Position numbers and translations under genes: made by a program. From Apiospora phragmitis (taxonomy: Eukaryota > Ascomycota > Sordariomycetes > Amphisphaeriales > Apiosporaceae), in assembly GCA_038363925.1 (NCBI GenBank), contig JAQQWL010000006.1:2212501-2276500 (forward strand): a stretch of 64,000 nt of DNA. The letters are read 5' to 3'. Position 1 is the stretch's first letter; each line of letters starts with the position of its first letter. The notes beneath the pieces were generated by a model that searched no databases, had not been told where the DNA came from, and saw only the letters and a list, made by a program, of their open reading frames with translations. Positions 58,148-64,000 of the stretch are shown in pieces.

Positions 58148-59842
58148 TTACTGGGTGAAGGTGGAGTTGATGGGGCCGAACTTGATGTTGCTGTAGATAA
58201 CCTGGCTGGAGCCCTGCTTGCCTTCGACATCGGTTGGCACACCCGAGGTGGTTTCGCAGGTGCCGCGGCCCACACCGGGGGTCGACGCGTCCTTGTCCGT
58301 GGGGTAGGTGCTGTCGAGCCAGAGCATATTGGCGTAGTGCTATTGGTTTCCGTGTCAGTAAATTGGGTCGTATATGTTTTCGGATGCGTGATAGAAAAAT
58401 AAATCAACACACTTCGTGCGAGGGGTATAGAGGTGAGAGAGGGATGGAGTGGGGAAAAGGGGGAAAAACTCACGTCGTCCCAGAGCGACATGACCAAGAC
58501 CATGTCGCCAGCGAGGGCCTTGGCCATCTGCTGGAGCCCACCCTTGGTCTTGAAGTCGTCGGTGTCGCCGAAGGCGGTCTTCTGCGTGCTGCAGAAGGTC
58601 TCGTCGACCTGATTGCCGCCGTTGCCCTCGATGGTGGACTCGGAGTTGGGGATGACCTTGCCGCCCTGCACGTAGTAGCGGCGGATGGCCTCGAGGCTGC
58701 TGCCGGACCCGATGAACTGCGTCACCACGGTGAACTTCTTGGTCGTGTCGACCGTCATGCCGGGGCCGTAGAAGTCCTTGGCGCCCTGCCGGTACGAGTT
58801 GAAGTCGCAGCCGTCCGGGTCGCAGTCGCCCGCGTACCGGTCCGACGAGTAGGTCCCGCCGCAGCCGTCGCCCTGGCACGCCTTCTGGCCGATTTCCGTG
58901 CAGGGGTGGGGCGTGTATGCCGTGGAGATGCTATTGGCCTCTGTTTGAAAGCTGTTTGTTAGTGACTGTTTTGTTTTCTCTTTTCAAAATCTTCTCGTTT
59001 TCATTGTTTTCTTGACTTGCAGAGGGAGGGGGTCACTTACCCCAGATATCCATCTCTGAACAGCAAGAACCCCGGGCGCCGACACCAGCGTTGTCGTCAT
59101 TGGTCGAGGGCTCCCACGAGTCCGAGTTGGCCTCGCCGTCGATAAACTTGAGGTCGCGCGGGCACTGGGCGTCGCAGTAACCGGTGCCGTACTTGGCGCC
59201 GGCCTTATTAGCCGAGTACTTGCCCTTGCCGCCGTCCTCGTCCATGGAGACGAAGTACAGGGCGCCGTTCAGGCCGCATCCAAGCTTGGACAGATCCACG
59301 TCGAAGGTGAACTCGTTACCCAGGAGCTTGAACATCTGGTACTTGTCGGCACCGTTCATCAAGTAGGTGCGCGATCCGATGTTGGTAGCTGTGTGTTCCA
59401 GAGCATGATTAGCTTCTTCTTCTTCTTCTTCTTTTATGCTTGTACTTCTCGTCATCCGCCCCCAGATGAGCAACTAGTAAGACTTACAGTAGTCGCCCTT
59501 GGTCACGAACTTCAGGGTCAAGGCGTTGCCGCTGGTCGTGATGCCGTAGGTGCTCGAATAGTCGGCGCCGTCGACGGCGCACTTCTGGGAGCATGACTTG
59601 GCGTCGGAGCAGATGCTCGAGTCCCACTCGTTACCAGTGTAGCAGTTGGTGGTGCCGCTGGTCTCGTGCAGCCAGCGCCAGTTGGCGTCGATGGTGACCT
59701 CGCCGCTGACGGTCTGGCAGCTGCCGCCGCTGCTGCACTTCTGCCAGCTCATCTTGGGGTGCGTCTCGGAGGTCTGGGTGCCGACCTGCTGGGCGCTGGC
59801 CGTGGCCAGGAGGCCGCCGAGGAGCGCGATCTTTGAAAGCAT
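58148..59842 (-). CDS. GH7 cellobiohydrolase (Cel7A type), catalytic domain only
   Basis: A secreted reducing-end cellobiohydrolase that releases cellobiose from crystalline cellulose. Exons 59842-59488, 59388-59041, 58940-58474 and 58339-58148 give 453 residues, with introns of 99, 100 and 134 bases and exact phases. The signal peptide is [17 protein letters not shown], followed by [19 protein letters not shown] as in mature CBH1. The catalytic motif EMDIWE spans the second intron (SCCSEMDIW then EANSIS). [16 protein letters not shown] and [15 protein letters not shown], the latter from the substrate tunnel, are present. The protein stops at [10 protein letters not shown], with no Ser/Thr linker and no family 1 cellulose-binding module. 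A TATA box lies 128 bases upstream. No frame break. Confidence 0.95.
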
Positions 59843-59969
59843 CGTGAACGGAGAGGGAAGGTAGATTTGGACTGGAAACAGGCACTTGACCAGGGGGCAA
59901 AAGATGGTTGAGGTGGTAGAAAACCGGAGGGTCGGATCAGATCTCAGATGGATGATGGCATGCTACCCC

Positions 59970-59975
59970 TTTATA
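59970..59975 (-). promoter_or_regulatory. TATA box of the GH7 gene
   Basis: TATAAA followed by GGGG on the minus strand, 128 bases upstream of the start codon, the usual position in strongly inducible fungal cellulase genes. Confidence 0.6.
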
Positions 59976-62900
59976 ACGAGCTCCTCTTCTTCCTCTCCTC
60001 CTCAAGGGGCCCGTCCTAAGAGCTGATCTTATTCTTGCTTCCGGATTAGGAACTCGGCCGCCCTATCCCATGATCCACACATGGCCATATTGCGCCCAGA
60101 TGGACCAGACGGCAACCTGGGCCTGTTTTGCCGATAGGTTCGTCCAAGAAGGGGCAACAGGCTTGTTCCGAGATGCCTCCTTACGTATACAGAAGCAAGG
60201 TAGGATTGGGGAAAGCCAAAGAGCTATGCTATATGGAAGGAAGATCCAGAAAATACTAGCGCCGAGATGTGTCTCAGAGTTGTGATTGCCGTTATATTAC
60301 CGAGTTACATCCCGTGGAACGGAGACATCCATATTTGGATGGTGAGGTGTCTGCATATGACCTCCTCGATCGCCATCCAGTGATGGAACATGCCCGTAGT
60401 CTAGGGTATTGCCGACAGTCCCAGCTAGACAAGGTGATGGTGAACAACTACAACAAACGAAACAGCACATCTTGCTCTCTATTCTGCTCAAGATCAGTAC
60501 ATCCATAGTGCAGTTGGGTTTCAAATTCTGCTTGGTCACTGCAGCAGCACCACTTGACAGAGTAGGTGAGCATGGATTTCACATCTCAAGGACCTTGCCA
60601 GGAACGACTAGAGGGCCGCGGAGGAGGGTTTCCTGAAATCGATATCAGACTCCATGGCGAGGGTATGCAATATACCAACCTGGCCACTAAGACGATCTCT
60701 TGACTAATTGAGTCCCCAACCTGTTGTCTTCAGGGCGCTATAAACACGCAGGAACGTTCCTCTTCACGGCAACGAGGGCTCCGAAACACCATTCAGATCT
60801 ACTTAAGGTAGTATCCTCCAATCGTAATATAGAGAAGAAATTAGTATGCACAGGCAGATGCTTGCCCTATATCTGCCCTTTGGCAAGTAATACATTGCGC
60901 TCTGCACTAGACAAAGGTGGTGGTGGCAATAGATCAAGCAAGACTGCAACAGCAAGCAGTGCGTTCTCCTGATAACATGCATTCATTCACACAAAGACTG
61001 GCGAATCACCGGGCCTCAGTCGAGACTCGTGCTCTAGATACAAAAAGGAATCTTTGGCGGCTAAACTGCCGGCTCATGCACCCCCACAAACAGGTAACTA
61101 GGGGAGGGTTTTGGAGAATCCGGGGTAGCGACCATGACAGCGGGCTGATCTTCTCTCGCTTTCAGTCTGCCCAGTCTTGCTTGTTTCGTCGCCTAGAGTG
61201 CTTGTTAAAATGCTTGTACAAACCCCGAAGACTTTGGCATGTCTGGGCAGCGATCAAAGCAGGGAAGATTGGGAGGCAAAGCAATATGAACACTAGAGGT
61301 TCGGGACATTGCGACGTCCCGTGTCTTGCACACGGCAAAAGGCCATGTTGATCGAATGACATGGCCCACTATGACCTGCCTTACGCGAGAGCATCAGCTC
61401 AGCGTGAATAACTCGGGGAGCTACAGTATATTGCAGTCTGGTTATGTCTCGATCCCTTGACTGTTCAAACAAGGCTTCCCCTCTTCTTGGCAACACCGAA
61501 AGGTTGTATCCCATTTGTTGCTAATGGAGCAGGTTTCCTTGTTGCTGGTAAATTGGTTGGAATGCTTGCTTTTAGCCATGGAGGTGGTTCGGTGTAACCT
61601 TCTAGAGCGATTGCCGGAATTTAGGACTTTGGAGTTACAGTTGGAGTTACGAGGCATGTACAAGGTGAGGTGACATTGTTGGCGTGTGAAATTAGTCTAC
61701 CCTGGCAATTCACAATACCCAAGAGATGAAATCGTTGCGGAGGGCTAAGGTCCTGTGGCTATATGGAATTGGGACATCTGACTTTAAGAAGGTATACTCT
61801 ATGTACAGGGTGGACAACAACGGTGCGGTCCAGGGAAATGACTTCCGAGGTCTGTGAAGCGACATCGGCTGATTGGGCACATATAACGATTCTAGCTCGG
61901 TGCGCATCTGGCATCGGACATTTGAAGACACGCTCTGGAGTGCTGGCTCGATGTGGCATACGAAGCGTGATGAATGGGGCAGTGATACATACACCCAGCC
62001 CAGCCCTCTTCTTCCGAGATGGTTGTACATCGCGACACATTCCCATATAGACTATGTAAATCGGTCGTAACATCTGCTGGCCCCTCATACAAGATCGATA
62101 CAGTTGCTCCTCCCGTCACTAAGCGAGGCTTATAGACTTGACATCGATCAAGGAGACAGCCCAGAGAATCTAGTACATCTGATGACGTGAAACATGCTTT
62201 GGCTTATAGGCGACGGGAAACTGAACTGGGATACTTAAATTCCGCGAATGAATAACATACGACAGCAGACAACCTGATCGTCTTGTCACGTAAGTCCAGG
62301 CTTGGCAAGAAAAGCAACACCACTCTAGGCCTGCAGGCTGGACACCCAGCTGGCTTCTTCTAAGACTGGCAGGCCCGAGATTTCCTCCAAGAGAGCAAGG
62401 AAGACTTCCTAATCTTCTGTTTACGAGCAAGAAACAAAAATAATTATCGATACCTGCTCGACTGTCTTGGCGCATATGCTGGCTGGTCTCGTCGGCAGAT
62501 CCTAGCCTTTGCCCTTGGGTCATATATAAGAAGATCAGTTCGATTCTGTTCGGACTCGCTAAATAGAGCATTGGCACCTTGGGCCCTGCAGCTCAGGATA
62601 CCGGTTGCGTCGGCCTCGGGAATTTGCCGTAACCTCCTGTTTGGACTCGCTAAATAGAGCATTGGCACCTTGGGCCCTGCAGCTCAGGATACCGGTTGCG
62701 TCGACCTCGGGAATTTGCCGTAACCTCCTGTTCGAAGTTCTCAGTAAGACCCATAATGTAGCTCCTAGAGGTGCAGTATCGGCGCATGCCTAGGATATGG
62801 CGGTATGCTGCTGCTGCTAGTCGGCCCAAACCACAATAGTTTCCAAAGGAATATACTGTTTAATCAACAGAACGACTCGGGTGATCGCATCGATGGAACG

Positions 62901-62999
62901 TTGAGTATACGTTGCTAGAACATTGTATCCGTATCACAGGCCAACCGTCATACATAGGGTTCACCTTGTAATTCTCGTGGCATGGGCTTGCGCATCTCT
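59976..62999. other. Long intergenic region upstream of the GH7 gene
   Basis: Three kilobases with only short unconvincing ORFs on both strands. The left few hundred bases should be the cellulase promoter. A 91-base tandem duplication lies at 62547-62728. The right end is the 3' flank of the roadblock-like gene. Confidence 0.5.
62547..62728. repeat. Tandem duplication, two copies of 91 bases
   Basis: The unit containing GACTCGCTAAATAGAGCATT and CCTCGGGAATTTGCCG occurs twice, head to tail. The copies differ at two visible positions, C to T and G to A. The duplicated sequence has no ORF significance. Confidence 0.9.
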
Positions 63000-63695
63000 T
63001 CATATCTGGCGCCAGTAGCCAAGACGAGCGAGAAAGTGGTTACCGTCCCTCATTGCCAGCTTCTTCGTCGGCACACCCAATGAGCCAAGTTTATCGTCTA
63101 ACCACTTGGCAAGCTCTTCAGCTTGCCTTCGTATTTGGACAACTCCTGCGGCGTTCACACTACCCATAGTCGTGGCGCTGGCCGTAGTGGCTGCCCCAGC
63201 ACTCGCGACGCTTTCGACCTCGGACGGCGACCCCAGGGGTGTTGGATGTGACGAGGATGCCGCCTGCGGTACTTGAAGTGATTGGCTCTGCCCCTGCGCA
63301 GACTGCGTCTGTTCCCCGCTGTCCGGTATTGGTCCGATGCATACGAACAGCAGCCCGCACCTGAGTTTGCGCACCACCAGCACCGCGCCCGTGAGTTGTA
63401 TGGTAATCGCGCCCGATGTTGGGTCCTGGCGCGCCTTCGTGCCGGCCGGGGCAGACGGCAAAGCCTGGGCTACGGCTGCGCTGGTGCCTTGTGTTGCGTA
63501 GATGGTCCATATCGACGCGGCTACCGTACATTGTGTCCGTAGGGTGCTGACGGGATGTGGTGAGGCATGGGCCAGCAGCTTCCCCGACAAAGTCGTTAGC
63601 AGGGTGGTATGGATCTGCGGCGACAGATTCGACTGCAGAAATGACGTGAGCCGTTTCGTCAGGAGTAGAGGTGGCGTCGGCGCGGGCAGCGACAT
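63000..63695 (-). CDS. Roadblock/LC7-domain protein, LAMTOR2-like (EGO/Ragulator complex)
   Basis: Probably the fungal counterpart of the small roadblock subunit that anchors Rag GTPases to the vacuole for TORC1 signalling. From the ATG at 63695 the frame gives 231 residues. The N-terminal half fits the LAMTOR2 pattern: LTSFLQSNLSPQIHTTLLTT, GKLLAHASP, then TVAASIWTIYATQG, and a strand pair GAITIQLTGAVLVVRKL and CGLLFVCIGPI. A Ser/Gln-rich insert of about 50 residues follows, and the closing helix QIRRQAEELAKWLDDKLGSL. The ORF stays open upstream to 63959, but that extra part does not look like domain sequence. The family call rests on this pattern and length; moderate confidence. Confidence 0.6.
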   Translation of the reverse strand: MSLPAPTPPLLLTKRLTSFLQSNLSPQIHTTLLTTLSGKLLAHASPHPVSTLRTQCTVAASIWTIYATQGTSAAVAQALPSAPAGTKARQDPTSGAITIQLTGAVLVVRKLRCGLLFVCIGPIPDSGEQTQSAQGQSQSLQVPQAASSSHPTPLGSPSEVESVASAGAATTASATTMGSVNAAGVVQIRRQAEELAKWLDDKLGSLGVPTKKLAMRDGNHFLARLGYWRQI

Positions 63696-64000
63696 TGGAA
63701 TCGATTTGGGTTGCTGGCCTAGGTAGGTGGAGGGGTCAAAGCCTTTGTGGGAATTCGGATCTTCGGCGCGAGCTGCTACGCAGGTTCGGAGAAGGGCGCA
63801 GATGAATGGAGGTCTTGATATGCGTCTGCCCTGCCTAAGGCTTAGGAGTTGGGCTATTGTGTGGGGAGTTGTTTCGTGAGGGAGCTTCGAGAGAGGTTCA
63901 AGTACGATAAGCATCTGCTCAAGCTTGCGTATCTGCCTTAGGAGGTGGGAGGCGTGCATGCGGTGCCCACTCTGGAAATAACGATGGGCCTAAGGTAGCA
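63696..64000. other. Upstream region of the roadblock-like gene at the window edge
   Basis: An open minus-strand frame continues through most of it and could be an N-terminal extension or leader; the stretch runs to the window end, so nothing more can be said. Confidence 0.4.

Noticed and set aside
53516..59842. Functional cluster of vvd and the cellulase gene
   Set aside because: VVD/ENVOY does influence cellulase expression in some fungi, but 3.8 kb separation with an unrelated gene between and no shared promoter gives no evidence of linkage-based regulation.

Overview
The window is nuclear DNA of a filamentous ascomycete, most likely a Sordariomycete. The evidence is short GT-AG introns with CTAAC/CTGAC-like branch points, a VIVID-type LOV photoreceptor, a GH7 cellobiohydrolase, a fungal-type NOT4, fungal complex I subunits, and an AT-rich island mutated in the way RIP (repeat-induced point mutation) mutates repeats.

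Layout. 2.2-21.3 kb is a conserved housekeeping block: PMC1-type Ca2+-ATPase (+), nuclear sirtuin (+), SCY1-family pseudokinase (-), mitochondrial branched-chain aminotransferase (+), an ESSS/NDUFB11-like complex I subunit (-) and a secreted or lumenal serine beta-lactamase-fold hydrolase (-). 21.3-31.5 kb is gene-poor and decayed. It holds remnants of a GMC oxidoreductase, an NmrA-like protein and a Zn2Cys6 regulator, one intact complex I 30 kDa subunit gene, and a tRNA-like Pol III-type element. 31.6-37.2 kb is one large NOT4 gene (five exons, about 1590 residues) with a long last intron whose retention gives an alternative C terminus. 37.9-39.0 kb is a short membrane protein resembling only the N-terminal domain of an ABCC transporter.

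39.57-51.30 kb is an AT-rich island of nested, heavily mutated transposons. A Ty3/Gypsy chromodomain element (41464-48947, 733-bp LTRs, 5-bp target duplication) sits inside a pogo/Fot1-like DNA transposon (about 39977-49326). That in turn lies in older AT-rich sequence whose two edges carry matching inverted repeats. 51.3-64 kb returns to normal composition with vvd (-), an SGNH-hydrolase-like gene (+), a GH7 cellobiohydrolase without a cellulose-binding module (-) and a roadblock/LAMTOR2-like gene (-), separated by long intergenic stretches.

Sequence quality matters for reading the left half. Six conserved genes between 2 and 38 kb together contain eleven single-base frame breaks, nearly all in short C/G runs. 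Compensating each by one base makes the exon sum of every such gene divisible by three. I read these as consensus errors, not gene death. The GMC, NmrA and Zn2Cys6 remnants are different: they lack whole conserved segments. No CRISPR, phage or bacterial-type system is present. The most unusual structures are the exactly resolvable transposon-in-transposon nest with an antisense accessory ORF in the Gypsy element, the NOT4 alternative terminus, and the head-to-head deletion that fused the NmrA and Zn2Cys6 remnants.
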